Of a stretch of 64,000 bases of DNA, positions 26,965 through 35,900 are shown piece after piece. The stretch is taken from positions 1-64,000 of the forward strand of contig JAJTGR010000033.1 of NCBI GenBank assembly GCA_021299375.1, in the 5' to 3' direction. Both the position numbers and the translations under genes were made by a program. Origin of the DNA: Gemmatimonadota bacterium. Its GTDB lineage: Bacteria; Gemmatimonadota; Gemmatimonadetes; Gemmatimonadales; Gemmatimonadaceae. The notes beneath the pieces were generated by a model, which was not told where the DNA came from, made no database searches, and worked only from the letters and a program-made list of their open reading frames with translations. The first letter of the stretch is position 1. Every line of letters begins with the position of its first letter.

Positions 26965-27669
26965 TTAGACGGGCTTGGCGAGGTCGGACACGGCAATGCC
27001 GCGGGCCGCGTCGAGGGTGGACAGCGTCTTCTGGGCGGCACCGTAGCGGTGCAGCACGGTGAGCATCTCGGTCATCGCCGCCATCGTGTTGACGTTTGAT
27101 TCCTCGACGAAGCCCTGCTTGATGGTGCGCTCGCCCGCCGGGATGGCCTGGCGCGAGGCGTCGGGCACGAACTGCGTACCACCTTCGTGCTGGAGGTCGG
27201 TGCCAGCGGCCACCCGTTCGAGGCGGAGACGCCCCTGGGCCTTGCCGTTCACCGTCACGAGGCCCGCCGCGTCGATCTCGACGGCGCCGGGGGGCAGCGT
27301 GATGGGGCCGGCCTCGCCGAGGACGGTGTTGCCCTTGTCGTCGACGAGCTGGCGGTCGGCGTTCAGGCGGAAGCTGCCGTTGCGCACGAAGCGCTCGCCG
27401 CCGGGGGTCTGGACGACGAAGAAGCCGTCGCCCTCCACGGCCAGGTCGAGCGGGTTGTGCGTTTCGGTGAGCGTCCCGGCCTTGAGGTCGATCGCCGTCT
27501 CGGTGGCGGCCAACTGGTCATTCATGAGGCGGGCGAACGCCATTTCCGCCTTGAAGCCGCGGGTGGAGGCGTTGGCGAGGTTGTTGGCGAGCACCGCCTG
27601 CTTGCGCTCCAGCATCTGAAGGGCGGCGGCGGCGGCGCTCATTCCATTGGTTTGGACGGGTTCTGGCAT
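26965..27669 (-). CDS. flgF: Flagellar proximal rod protein FlgF
   Basis: A 234-residue rod protein of the FlgF/FlgG family: LQMLERKQAVLANNLANASTRGFKAE at the N-terminus, DLAVEGDGFFVVQTPGGERFVRNGSF in the middle and VLHRYGAAQKTLSTLDAA at the end. It is shorter than FlgG and has the usual FlgF pattern. First gene of the unit flgF-G-A-H-I-J-N-K-csrA, with a sigma54-type promoter 41 bases upstream of the start. Confidence 0.93.
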   Translation of the reverse strand: MPEPVQTNGMSAAAAALQMLERKQAVLANNLANASTRGFKAEMAFARLMNDQLAATETAIDLKAGTLTETHNPLDLAVEGDGFFVVQTPGGERFVRNGSFRLNADRQLVDDKGNTVLGEAGPITLPPGAVEIDAAGLVTVNGKAQGRLRLERVAAGTDLQHEGGTQFVPDASRQAIPAGERTIKQGFVEESNVNTMAAMTEMLTVLHRYGAAQKTLSTLDAARGIAVSDLAKPV

Positions 27670-27709
27670 GTCGTGATCGGAAAAGGGGACACGAACTCAC
27701 CAGAGGGAA

Positions 27710-27726
27710 AAGCAATGCGCGGGCCA
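27710..27726 (-). promoter_or_regulatory. Sigma54 (RpoN) promoter of the flgF unit
   Basis: On the minus strand the 17 bases read TGGCCCGCGCATTGCTT. GG and GC are separated by exactly 10 bases, and only one position differs from the TGGCACG-N4-TTGCW consensus. Transcription would start near 27700, about 31 bases before the flgF ATG. Almost the same element precedes flgB, and close ones precede fliL and fliQ. Confidence 0.8.
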
Positions 27727-27763
27727 GCAGGGCCCGGCCGAGCAGGATTGATCGTATGTTATG

Positions 27764-27780
27764 CTAAGGCAACAGCTTAG
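27764..27780. promoter_or_regulatory. Short dyad upstream of the flgF promoter
   Basis: CTAAG (27764-27768) and CTTAG (27776-27780) form a perfect 5-base dyad with a 7-base spacer, about 65-80 bases upstream of the predicted transcript start. That is a usual place for an activator of sigma54 polymerase. The dyad could equally be chance. Confidence 0.25.
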
Positions 27781-28274
27781 GCGTCATTGAGGCGGTTGGC
27801 AGGGCGCAGGAAGGCGAGGCGGCGGTGCGGAAAATCCTGCCGATTTCCTGCGGCATCGGCGGGGTTTGCCGCTGCGGCTGCGCTGTGAGACAGCCGCACT
27901 GGAGTGCGCGCGCCAAGTCGGTGTGCTTTCTCGTTCCCTCACCCGGCGTCTTGATGACGCGGGACGAGCTGGGCCAGCGATGGAGTTGGCCGCGCAAGCG
28001 GCAGGGCCGGACACGGTTCGATTGCGTGTGTCGCCGATGCACGACCGGCGGCACGAATGGTGCGCCACGCATCATTGGCCAATCGCCGCGGTGTCGGGTC
28101 ATTGCCGTTGCCTGTGCCTCAAGGCGCCGGCGTACTTGGCCGGGATCGCGTGATCAGGAGTTTCGCCACGCTCCGCCTCGTCACGTTCCCTCCGCAGCCT
28201 CGTCGCGTTCTCTCCGCAGACTGCCGCCCGCCGCCCGACATTGCCGCGGCGCGCGGCGTCGGGCCTCGATGGCG
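27781..28274. other. Intergenic region between the fliA and flgF units
   Basis: No protein-like frame. A hairpin with 7-base arms (27874-27880 and 27891-27897) lacks a T run on the minus strand and might still end the upstream unit. I see nothing else. Confidence 0.35.
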
Positions 28275-28679
28275 TTACCGCGATACGCTCGCCGGTCCAC
28301 CAAGCTCCAGCAGCATTGACACCGCGTCCACCGGCAGTCCGGTCTTCCAGGCAATCTCGGTGGGCTCGGCGCCGGCGGCGGCGAGCGCCTGCACGGCGCG
28401 TGGGGTGCGGCCGGCCTTGCCACCCAGCCAAATGGCCGGCGCGGCGGCGGGCGTCGTGCGCACGCGGCTGCGGCGCAGCTGCAGCTCCCGCACCGCCCGG
28501 CGCAGGCCGAACGCCAACGCCACCAGCGCCGCCGCGGCGGCCACGCCAGCGACCGCCAGCAGCCGCTGCTCGCGGCTCACCGCCGGCGACATGATGAACG
28601 CGCCCGTCACCAGACCCAGCGCCGTGACGACGACACCCAGCGCCGTCAGCTGCAGCGCCTCCCGCACCGCCCGGTTCAT
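28275..28679 (-). CDS. Small membrane protein of unknown function, downstream of fliA
   Basis: A 134-residue protein with two transmembrane helices (about 10-30 and 38-60), a basic cytoplasmic stretch (LRRAVRELQLRRSRVR), then a C-terminal helical region (AVQALAAAGAEPTEIAWKTGLPVDAVSMLLEL). That region resembles a small helix-turn-helix of the DUF6115 type found in proteins after fliA/flhG in other flagellar loci. The ATG overlaps the fliA stop (ATGA), so it belongs to the fliQ-to-fliA unit. Its function is unknown. Confidence 0.75.
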   Translation of the reverse strand: MNRAVREALQLTALGVVVTALGLVTGAFIMSPAVSREQRLLAVAGVAAAAALVALAFGLRRAVRELQLRRSRVRTTPAAAPAIWLGGKAGRTPRAVQALAAAGAEPTEIAWKTGLPVDAVSMLLELGGPASVSR

Positions 28680-29431
28680 GCGACCTGATCCCGCAGCGGC
28701 TTGAGTTCGACGCGCAGCTTGCTGAGGGCCTTGCTGCGGATCTGTGAGACACGCGACTCGGTCAGCTCGAGCACCTTGGCGATCTCGTGCAGCTTGAGCT
28801 CCTCGAAGAAGTACAGGGACAGCACCACCCGCTCCTGCTCCTTGAGCCGCAGCAGCGCATCCTTGAGGTGCGCGACTTCCTGCTCGTGGGTCAGGCTGTC
28901 CTCGACGCCGTACTCGTCGCGAGCGGGGAGCAGCTCGGCGGGGACGGGCGCGGACTGTTCGCGCTCACCCGGGGAGCGGTCGAGCGGCATGTGATGCGCG
29001 CCTTCCAGGTCGGCCTGCCAGCGCCAGAGCGTGTCGAGGTCGACGCCGAGCTGCTGCGCGAGCTCCCGGTCATTGGGGGCGCACCCGTGCGCACGCTGGT
29101 AGGCCTCGCGCGCGGCGGCGATCTCCCGGGTCTTGCGGCGAATCGAACGCGGGACGTGATCCTGCTTGCGCAGCTCGTCGAGAATGGCGCCGCGGATGCG
29201 GGGCGCCGCAAACGTGCTGAACGCGAGTCCGCGCGTGGCGTCGAAGCCCTCGAGGGCGCTCATCAGGCCCATCGTGCCGGCACTCACGAGTTCGTCGACG
29301 TCCGCCCGCACGGCGAGGGTACGGGATACTTGCCGCACCACGTGATGCACGAGGCCGAGATGCTCCTCGAGCAGGCGGTCACGGGCCGTCTGATTGCCTG
29401 CCTGGTACGACTGCCAAAGCCGTGCATGCAT
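28676..29431 (-). CDS. fliA: Flagellar sigma factor FliA (sigma28)
   Basis: A sigma70-family factor without region 1, 251 residues from ATG 29431. Region 2 is ADVDELVSAGTMGLMSALEG with FSTFAAPRIRGAILDELR, region 3 is RSIRRKTREIAAAREAYQR, and region 4 is SLYFFEELKLHEIAKVLELTESRVSQIRSKAL. It should drive late flagellar genes. The ATG follows a CTCAGGAT sequence about 10 bases upstream, which decides for this start. An in-frame TTG at 29470 would overlap the flhG stop and add 13 residues. The anti-sigma factor FlgM is not seen in the window. Confidence 0.93.
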   Translation of the reverse strand: MHARLWQSYQAGNQTARDRLLEEHLGLVHHVVRQVSRTLAVRADVDELVSAGTMGLMSALEGFDATRGLAFSTFAAPRIRGAILDELRKQDHVPRSIRRKTREIAAAREAYQRAHGCAPNDRELAQQLGVDLDTLWRWQADLEGAHHMPLDRSPGEREQSAPVPAELLPARDEYGVEDSLTHEQEVAHLKDALLRLKEQERVVLSLYFFEELKLHEIAKVLELTESRVSQIRSKALSKLRVELKPLRDQVA

Positions 29432-29466
29432 GGCGGCGGATCCTGAGGGAGTTGCGAGAGACACGA

Positions 29467-30366
29467 TCAAGCACCGGAGCGGGAGTGTGGTCGAACGGCC
29501 AGCAGACGCATCACCACATCGTGAGCGGCGATCGCGGCTGGCGAACCGGCAGCGGCATCGGGGAATGGCATCCCCCGACGGAGCGCCGCATCGAGGGTGG
29601 GGTCGGCCGGAATGGCGCCGGCCAGGCGCAGTGAGAGTCCAAGGAACTGACGGGCACCGGCATCGATGGCGTCGAAGCAGCGAGCGGCATCCCTTCCGTC
29701 ATGGCGATTGACGAGTACGTCCACCGGAAGGGCACCATGCCGGGTGTGTACGGCCTTGCAGAGGGCGTAGGTCGCGGCCAGCCCCACCGGGTCGCTCCCG
29801 GCGGACACGGCGACGAGGCGCTCGTGGGCGTGCGGGGTGACCGCGGCCGACACCGGATCGATCCGGGCGCCACAATCCACCACCACGAGGTCCGCCGTGT
29901 CGGCGAGGACGCTCAGTCGCCGCATGCAGGCCCGGCGCTCGGCGGCCGTGAGGGCGGTTGCCGTGCCGGCCGCCATGTCGCCACCGAGGCGTGGCGCGCC
30001 GCCGGCGACCAGCGTCAGCGTGGCACTCACCGGGGTGGCCACGTCCTCGGGCGTCGTCCGGCCGCCGCGCAGGTCGCTCCATGCGGCCTGCGGCGACACG
30101 CCCAGCATCAGCGCCAGCGGTCCCACGAAATCGTCGGCGTCGATCAGCAACACGCGCACCCCTTCGCCGGCGGCGGCCATGGCAAGCATCGCCGAGACGA
30201 GCGTCGAGCCGGACCCGCCGCGGCCACTGGCCACGAGGAGGGTGGGCACGCCCCCGGCCTCGCCGGTCCGCGCCTCTGTCCCGCGGGGGGCGCGCGCGAG
30301 ACGCATGGCGTCGGCCTGCGACACGGCGGCCACGCCCCGCGGCGTCGTCAGCAGCGAGTGCGACAT
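29467..30366 (-). CDS. flhG: FlhG/MinD-like ATPase with degenerate P-loop
   Basis: A 299-residue MinD/ParA-fold protein that in other bacteria sets flagellar number and, with FlhF, polar placement. The fold is clear: VRVLLIDADDFVGPLALMLG (switch I/DxD), DLVVVDCGARIDP (Walker B), and the C-terminal helices. The P-loop reads SGRGGSGST (47-55) where SGKGGVGK(S/T) is normal, so both the signature lysine and the Walker lysine are replaced (Arg49, Ser54). ATP hydrolysis, and perhaps binding, may be lost. Start ATG overlaps the flhF stop (ATGA). Confidence 0.88.
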   Translation of the reverse strand: MSHSLLTTPRGVAAVSQADAMRLARAPRGTEARTGEAGGVPTLLVASGRGGSGSTLVSAMLAMAAAGEGVRVLLIDADDFVGPLALMLGVSPQAAWSDLRGGRTTPEDVATPVSATLTLVAGGAPRLGGDMAAGTATALTAAERRACMRRLSVLADTADLVVVDCGARIDPVSAAVTPHAHERLVAVSAGSDPVGLAATYALCKAVHTRHGALPVDVLVNRHDGRDAARCFDAIDAGARQFLGLSLRLAGAIPADPTLDAALRRGMPFPDAAAGSPAAIAAHDVVMRLLAVRPHSRSGA

Positions 30367-31223
30367 CAGGCGGGCAACCAGTCCGGCTCGGCGTCGGCAG
30401 CCAGCCCCCACGAACGGAGCAGGCGCGGGACACCGGGCTTGAGATCGGCCGGCACATCCTGGCCGTCGGTAATCCAGCGCGCCGGCAGGTCCAGGGACAG
30501 CGCCAGGTCGGTGACGCCGGTTTCGCGCGGCACCTCGTCGAGCTTGGACAGCAGCAGGTGGGTGGCGCCGCAATGCGCCCGCGTGGCGCGATAGGCGCGG
30601 CCAATGTCGATCGCGAGATCGGCGCGCAGCGACGCCGGCAGCACGAGGTGCACTTCGTCGGGGGCGATGGCGTCGAGCAGCGAGCGCCAGCGCTCGGTGA
30701 GCTCCGCACTGGCCGGACTGCGCCCGGGGGTATCGACGATGAGCACGTCGCACGTCTCGGTCAGGCGCTTCATGGCGGCATCGACTTCGCGCGCATCGTA
30801 CACGACTTCGAACGGAATGGCGGCGAGGTCGGCGTAGGTCGCGAGCTGCTCCATGCCGCCCACGCGGTACGTGTCGATGGTGAGCAGCCCGCCGCGCGCG
30901 GCGCCGAACGTTCCGCGGCGCACCGCGAGCTTGGCAGCCGTGGTGGTCTTGCCAGCCCCGGTGGGGCCCACCAGGGCGATGCAGTATGGGCGGTCACCCG
31001 CCACGCGAATCGGTGACGGCAACGGCGCCGGCTCGAGCCGCGCCCGCACACGATCGATCGCCGTGCTCGGCGCGGCCAGTACCTCCACCATGGGTACGCC
31101 GCCGTCGCGGATGGTGCGCGTGTGCAGGATCATGACGTCGTCGCCGAGCGTGCGGCGGGCACGGTCGGCCACGCGTGTGAGGTCGGCGCCGCGGAACCGT
31201 TCGGCCGGTGTGTGACTAGCCAT
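30366..31223 (-). CDS. flhF: Flagellar SRP-family GTPase FlhF
   Basis: A 285-residue SRP-type GTPase that localises the first flagellar parts at the pole. G1 is GPTGAGKTT (86-94), then LLTIDTYRVGGMEQL and VLIVDTPGRSP (G3), and LLLSKLDEV (G4-like). The N-terminal B domain is short (about 75 residues), which makes this FlhF smaller than the common 360-450-residue forms. Its start overlaps the flhA end by 8 bases, and its stop overlaps flhG. Confidence 0.93.
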   Translation of the reverse strand: MASHTPAERFRGADLTRVADRARRTLGDDVMILHTRTIRDGGVPMVEVLAAPSTAIDRVRARLEPAPLPSPIRVAGDRPYCIALVGPTGAGKTTTAAKLAVRRGTFGAARGGLLTIDTYRVGGMEQLATYADLAAIPFEVVYDAREVDAAMKRLTETCDVLIVDTPGRSPASAELTERWRSLLDAIAPDEVHLVLPASLRADLAIDIGRAYRATRAHCGATHLLLSKLDEVPRETGVTDLALSLDLPARWITDGQDVPADLKPGVPRLLRSWGLAADAEPDWLPA

Positions 31224-33309
31224 GAGGCATCTCCCAGGTGGCGACGCTGCTCAGCGTGATCTGGGCGGGGAGTTCGGCGAGCGACACCACCGGCAGGCTG
31301 GGCAGCACGGGTTCGATGAGGCGCCGCACCCCCACGCGCAGGGAGGGCGGCGTGATGAGCGGCAACGGCCGGCCATCCACCGCGTAGGTGGTGGCCAGGT
31401 GGTTGAGGTCGCGCAGCATGCCAGCCAGCGACTCAGGGGTGAGCAGCGGCGAGTTGGCCTGCGCGGCGCGCGGCGAGAAGAGCCCGAGCAGTGCCGACTC
31501 CAGTCGGCTGCCGATCGTGATGCCGCGCACGGTACCCGTCTGGTCGGCGAACAGACGCGCGATGACGTTGGTGAGCGCCCGCCGCACGCCCTCGGTGAGC
31601 ACCTCGGGATCCTTGGTCGTCTCGGCGCCGTCGCCCAGCGCCTCGAGAATGGTGACCAGATCGCGAATGGGCACCCGCTCGCGCAGCAGCCGCTGCAGCA
31701 CACGATGCAGCACACTGAGCGACACCTTGCCGGGGATGATCTCCTCGACGAGCGCGGGATGTGACTTCTTGAGCGTCTCGACCATCTCCTGCACTTCCTG
31801 CCGGCCGAGCAGTTCGGCGGCGCTGCCCTTGAGGGTTTCGAGCAGGTGCGTGGCGACCACGGTGGTCGGCTCGACCACCACGTAGCCGAGCGCCTCGGCC
31901 TCACTGCGGCGGGCGGCCGCGACCCACTTGGCGGGCATGCCGAAGCTGGGGTCGACGGTTTCCATGCCGTCGATCTCGGCGACGACGCTGCCGGTGTTGA
32001 GCGCCATCAGGAAGCGTGGCAGGACCTCGGCCCGCGCAACCTCGGAGCCGCGCAGCTTGATCACGTATTCGTTGGCCGGCAGCCGGATGTCGTCGCGGAT
32101 ACGGATGGACGGCACGAGGATGCCCAGTTCGAGAGCCGCCTGCTTGCGCAGCAGCGAGATGCGCTCGAGCAGGTCGCCGCCCTGGCTCTCGTCCACCAGC
32201 GGGATGAGGGCATAGCCCACTTCGAGCTCGATCGGGTCGATCTGCAGGAGGTCCTGCAGCGGATCGGGCGCGACCGGTGCGTCTGTGATGTCGCCCGCGC
32301 CGGGCGTGGTGACCAGCGACAGCTCCAGACGGCGGGCGGCGGCCTTCTCGGAGACCTTGGCCAGTCCGGCGGCGGTGGCCGCGATGGCGAGGAACGGAAA
32401 GGTGGGCAGCGCGGGAATGAAGGCGAACATCGTCATGACGCCGGCCACCATCCACATCACCCGTGGCTGGGTGCCGAGCTGGTTGCTGAGCACCGTGCCC
32501 ATCTTGTCGGTGCCGGTGGCCGCGGTGACCATGAGGCCGGCGGCGGTGCTGATGATCAGCGCCGGCACCTGTGAGACGAGCCCGTCGCCGACGGTGAGGA
32601 TCGTGTAGGTGCTGGCTGCCTTGCCGATGGGCATGCCGCGCTGCACGACGCCGATGAAGATGCCGCCAATGATGTTGACGATCACGACGAGGATGCCGAG
32701 GATGGCATCCCCCTTCACGTACTTGGACGCACCGTCCATGGCGCCGTAGAAGTCGGCGGTCCGTGCGATCTCGTCGCGGCGGACACGGGCGTCCTTTTCG
32801 TCGATCAGGCCGGCCGAGAGGTCGGCGTCGATGGCCATCTGCTTGCCGGGCATCGCATCGAGGGTGAAGCGGGCGGCAACTTCTGCAATGCGCCCGGCAC
32901 CCTTGGTAATGACGATGAAATTGATGCCGATCAGGATCAGAAAGATGACGATACCGACGGCATAGTTGCCGCCGATCACGAACTGACCGAACGCCTCGAT
33001 GACCTTGCCGGCGTGGGCCTCGGTGAGGATCAGGCGCGTGGACGAGACGTTGAGGCCGATGCGGAAGAGCGTCAGCAGCAACAGCAGCGAGGGGAAGCTG
33101 CTGAAGTCGAGCGGATTGGTGGTGTAGAGGGAGACGAGCAGCACCACCAGCGACATGCCGATACTGGCCGCGAGGCACAGGTCGAGCAGCACCGGGGGCA
33201 GCGGTACGACGATGAGCGCAATCGTGAGGACGACCGCGGCCGCGAGGGCAAGTTCGGCCACCTTGGGCTTGCTCGAGGTGCCCGGCATGGGCAAAGCGGC
33301 GCTGGTCAT
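31216..33309 (-). CDS. flhA: Flagellar export apparatus protein FlhA
   Basis: A 697-residue core component of the flagellar type III export gate. The N-terminal third has eight membrane segments, with the conserved TTNPLDFSSFPSLLLLLTLFRIGLNVSSTRLIL block and the FHIPEP-type loop DAMPGKQMAIDADLSAGLI. The C-terminal half (about 330-697) is the cytoplasmic ring domain (SIRIRDDIRLPANEYVI). The ATG at 33309 has a GAGGAGG ribosome binding site five bases upstream, which decides the start. Confidence 0.97.
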   Translation of the reverse strand: MTSAALPMPGTSSKPKVAELALAAAVVLTIALIVVPLPPVLLDLCLAASIGMSLVVLLVSLYTTNPLDFSSFPSLLLLLTLFRIGLNVSSTRLILTEAHAGKVIEAFGQFVIGGNYAVGIVIFLILIGINFIVITKGAGRIAEVAARFTLDAMPGKQMAIDADLSAGLIDEKDARVRRDEIARTADFYGAMDGASKYVKGDAILGILVVIVNIIGGIFIGVVQRGMPIGKAASTYTILTVGDGLVSQVPALIISTAAGLMVTAATGTDKMGTVLSNQLGTQPRVMWMVAGVMTMFAFIPALPTFPFLAIAATAAGLAKVSEKAAARRLELSLVTTPGAGDITDAPVAPDPLQDLLQIDPIELEVGYALIPLVDESQGGDLLERISLLRKQAALELGILVPSIRIRDDIRLPANEYVIKLRGSEVARAEVLPRFLMALNTGSVVAEIDGMETVDPSFGMPAKWVAAARRSEAEALGYVVVEPTTVVATHLLETLKGSAAELLGRQEVQEMVETLKKSHPALVEEIIPGKVSLSVLHRVLQRLLRERVPIRDLVTILEALGDGAETTKDPEVLTEGVRRALTNVIARLFADQTGTVRGITIGSRLESALLGLFSPRAAQANSPLLTPESLAGMLRDLNHLATTYAVDGRPLPLITPPSLRVGVRRLIEPVLPSLPVVSLAELPAQITLSSVATWEMPHG

Positions 33310-33319
33310 GCGGGCCTCC

Positions 33320-34417
33320 TCATGCAGCTGCCGTGCCACGCCACTTGGCGCCGTACTTCTCGCGCTGGCGCATCACGAACGCGAGCACTTCGGCGACCGC
33401 CAGGTACATCTCGACCGGGATCATGGTGCCGACCTTGGCCACCTTGATGAGGGCGCGGGCGAGCGGCTTGTTCTCGATGACCGGCACCCCGTGCTGAAAG
33501 GCCAGCTCCTTGATGCGCTGGGCGATCTTGCGTTCGCCAAGCGCGACGACATACGGCGCCGGTGCGATGTTGGGGTCGTACTTGATGGCGATGGCGATGT
33601 GGGTTGGGTTCACGAGCACCACGTCGGCCTTTGGCACCTCGGCGAACATCGCGCGCCGGATGCGCTCGCGCGCGATCTGGCGGCGGCGTCCCTTCACTTC
33701 GGCGTTGCCTTCCTGCGCCTTCCCCTCTTCCTTCACTTCCTGCTTGGTCATCTTCAGGTCGTCGTTCGTCTTCCAGCGTGACCAGCCGTAGTCGGCCACC
33801 GCGAGGACGAGAAACAGCAGGCCGGCGTTCTTGATGAGCGTCAAGCCGTAGCGGTCCACGATCGCCAGCAACGCCATCGGCGAGGAGTCCAGCGCAAGCG
33901 CCTGCACGTCGGGCCAGGCATCCTGCAGGGTGGCGTACACGGCCCAGCTGACGATGCCGATCTTGGTGAAGGCCTTGAACAGCTCGATGAACGACTGCTT
34001 GCCCAGAATGCGCCCGACATTGTTCATCGGGTTGAGGCGCGAGAACTTGGGCTCGAGCGTCTTGGTGGTGAGGAGTCCGCCCGTCTGTGCCGTCTGGATG
34101 CCGATCGCGATCACGGCCATCGCACCGGTCATGCCGATCATGGCGACGATGGTGCGGAAGCCGAGCACCTGCAGCCAGGCGATCATGCCGATGCCGTGGT
34201 GCTCACGGTCGCCGGCGGTGGCGAGCGTCCCGGCCATGGTGTCGACGAGAAAGCGCCAGAGCGGCGGTCCGGCAAACGCGAACACGAGCAGGAAGCCGAG
34301 TAGGAACGCGGCCGTGCTGAACTCGGCGCTCTTGGCGATCTGGCCCTTTTCGCGCGCTTCCTCGAGGCGTTTGCCTGTGGGTTCTTCGGTCTTTTCGCCG
34401 GAGCCGCTGTCAGCCAT
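33320..34417 (-). CDS. flhB: Flagellar export switch protein FlhB
   Basis: A 365-residue protein with four transmembrane segments and a cytoplasmic domain that switches export from rod/hook to filament substrates. The N-terminus SGEKTEEPTGKRLEEAREKGQ is typical, and the self-cleavage motif NPTH is at residues 270-273, very close to its place in Salmonella FlhB. The switch is normally triggered by the C-terminal domain of FliK, which is encoded at 42520. Confidence 0.97.
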   Translation of the reverse strand: MADSGSGEKTEEPTGKRLEEAREKGQIAKSAEFSTAAFLLGFLLVFAFAGPPLWRFLVDTMAGTLATAGDREHHGIGMIAWLQVLGFRTIVAMIGMTGAMAVIAIGIQTAQTGGLLTTKTLEPKFSRLNPMNNVGRILGKQSFIELFKAFTKIGIVSWAVYATLQDAWPDVQALALDSSPMALLAIVDRYGLTLIKNAGLLFLVLAVADYGWSRWKTNDDLKMTKQEVKEEGKAQEGNAEVKGRRRQIARERIRRAMFAEVPKADVVLVNPTHIAIAIKYDPNIAPAPYVVALGERKIAQRIKELAFQHGVPVIENKPLARALIKVAKVGTMIPVEMYLAVAEVLAFVMRQREKYGAKWRGTAAA

Positions 34418-34428
34418 GGCCGGTCAGG

Positions 34429-35238
34429 TCAGCGCCTCCCCGCCGGCTCGGGGGCCACCTGCACCGCCCGGGCAAAAGTGTCGACTGTCCTGCCGTACGC
34501 CGCCGTCCACGTGCCAAGGCCGTTGGCGATGAGGCCAAGCGAGCTGGCGAAGGTGAGCAGCCCGATCCCGATCTGGAGCGGAAAGGCGATGCTGATGATC
34601 TGCAGCTGTGGAGCCGCCCGCCCGAGGATGGCGAGCGCGGTGTTGGCCAGCAGGATCGCGGCGATAACGGGCGCCGCGAATTGCAGGCCGGTGGCGAAAA
34701 TCGAGGACGCGGCCTTCACGAGGGCGAGGAAGCCCTGGTCGAGGGCCACCGGTGCGCCGAGCGGCAGGGCGACGAAGCTCATCGCCACGGCCTTGAGCAT
34801 GAGGACATGGCCGCCGGCGACGAGCAGCAGCGTGAGCGCGAACAGCTGCATGAACGAGCCAAGGATCGCGCCCTGCGTGTTGTTGACGGGATCGAAGATC
34901 GCGGCGCCCGACAGGCCGATGGTGTTGGTTGCGAGTTCGCCAGCGAATTCAGCGCCGGCGATGACCAGCGCCGCGGCGAGGCCGAGCGCGAAGCCGATGG
35001 CCGTTTCGGCGAGGAAGGTGGCGGGCGTAATGACCAGCGTGGCGCGGTCGGCGGTCTGGAGCGCGCTGGGGAGCAGCAACACGGCGAACACCACGAGCAC
35101 GGCGGTGCGCAGCTTCATGGGCACCGACTTGGCGGACCACGCCGGCGCGACCAGCAGCAGCCCCCCCACCCGCAGTGCCGTCAGCACGAAGGCCGCGGCG
35201 ACGCCCGGTGCAGCGAAATCGGGGAGCCCGAAGAGCAT
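34429..35238 (-). CDS. fliR: Flagellar export gate protein FliR
   Basis: A 269-residue membrane protein with six hydrophobic segments. It carries FliR motifs such as VFLTALRVGGLLLVAPAWSAKSVPMKLR-like N-terminal sequence, LGLAAALVIAGAEFAGELATNTIGLSGA and LFALTLLLVAGGHVLMLKAV. Together with FliP and FliQ it builds the export channel. Four bases separate its start from the fliQ stop. Confidence 0.95.
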   Translation of the reverse strand: MLFGLPDFAAPGVAAAFVLTALRVGGLLLVAPAWSAKSVPMKLRTAVLVVFAVLLLPSALQTADRATLVITPATFLAETAIGFALGLAAALVIAGAEFAGELATNTIGLSGAAIFDPVNNTQGAILGSFMQLFALTLLLVAGGHVLMLKAVAMSFVALPLGAPVALDQGFLALVKAASSIFATGLQFAAPVIAAILLANTALAILGRAAPQLQIISIAFPLQIGIGLLTFASSLGLIANGLGTWTAAYGRTVDTFARAVQVAPEPAGRR

Positions 35239-35242
35239 TGGC

Positions 35243-35512
35243 TCAGGCCACCATGGCGGGAATGCCGCGGATGATCTGGGTCGTGAACTTGATCAGGATC
35301 TGGAGCAGCCAGGGCAGACCGACGATGAAGGCGCCGCCGACCAGCACGAGCTTGGGCACGAAGGTGAGCGTCTGCTCCTGGATCTGCGTGACCGACTGGA
35401 TGATCGACACGACCAGCCCGACGCCCAGCGCGATGAGCAGCAGCGGCGCGGCGACCATGAGGGCGGTCAGGATCGCGTCACGGGAGAGGTCGATGACGAG
35501 CTGGTAGGACAC
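35243..35512 (-). CDS. fliQ: Flagellar export gate protein FliQ
   Basis: An 89-residue protein with two transmembrane helices, matching the standard FliQ length: DAILTALMVAAPLLLIALGVGLVVSIIQSVTQIQEQTL is the diagnostic segment. The GTG at 35512 is chosen because upstream in-frame sequence is basic, proline-rich and not FliQ-like, and because this leaves the sigma54 promoter outside the gene. First gene of the unit fliQ-R-flhB-A-F-G-fliA-unknown. Confidence 0.95.
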   Translation of the reverse strand: MSYQLVIDLSRDAILTALMVAAPLLLIALGVGLVVSIIQSVTQIQEQTLTFVPKLVLVGGAFIVGLPWLLQILIKFTTQIIRGIPAMVA

Positions 35513-35564
35513 GGTGGGCGGCGGTTGACGAGATCCGGTGTGGACGGCTGACACCGGTGCGGTA

Positions 35565-35581
35565 AAGCAGGGATGGTGCCA
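35565..35581 (-). promoter_or_regulatory. Sigma54 (RpoN) promoter of the fliQ unit
   Basis: The minus strand reads TGGCACCATCCCTGCTT, with GG and GC 10 bases apart and two differences from consensus. Transcription would begin near 35555, about 43 bases before the fliQ GTG. A perfect TTGAC-A-GTCAA dyad (35616-35626) lies about 35-45 bases upstream of the element. Confidence 0.7.
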
Positions 35582-35900
35582 TGGCGCGTCGTTCCGGTGT
35601 TGGATCGGTAACGCGTTGACAGTCAATCGCTTGGGCGACGGGTGGCCGGTCCCGGGTGGTGGGGGGTCGGCAGTGAAGCGGCAGCTCTTGCCGAGTCGCG
35701 CACGCCACGTGGATCACACAGCGTGAGGGGCGGCAGGATTTGCGCGGGGGGGGGACGGCTGTCGGTCGCGGCTGCCGCAGGAGCTGGCGGGGCTGCGCCC
35801 CGACGACGGGTCCGGGGTGATCGGGGTGTGGACGCGCGACCGGTCACGGCAGGCGGGGGCTTGCCACGCGCCATGCGGGCGCGCGGCGACCGGCGACCGG
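35582..35900. other. Intergenic region between fliOP and the fliQ promoter
   Basis: No protein-like frame. It has a run of nine G (35746-35754) and a small GC hairpin (arms 35788-35793 and 35797-35802) that could act as a weak terminator after fliOP. It also holds the TTGACAGTCAA dyad named with the fliQ promoter. Confidence 0.4.

Noticed and set aside
35746-35754. The run of nine G as a phase-variation tract
   Set aside because: It is in a non-coding gap and more than 170 bases from any start codon, so slippage would not switch a gene.
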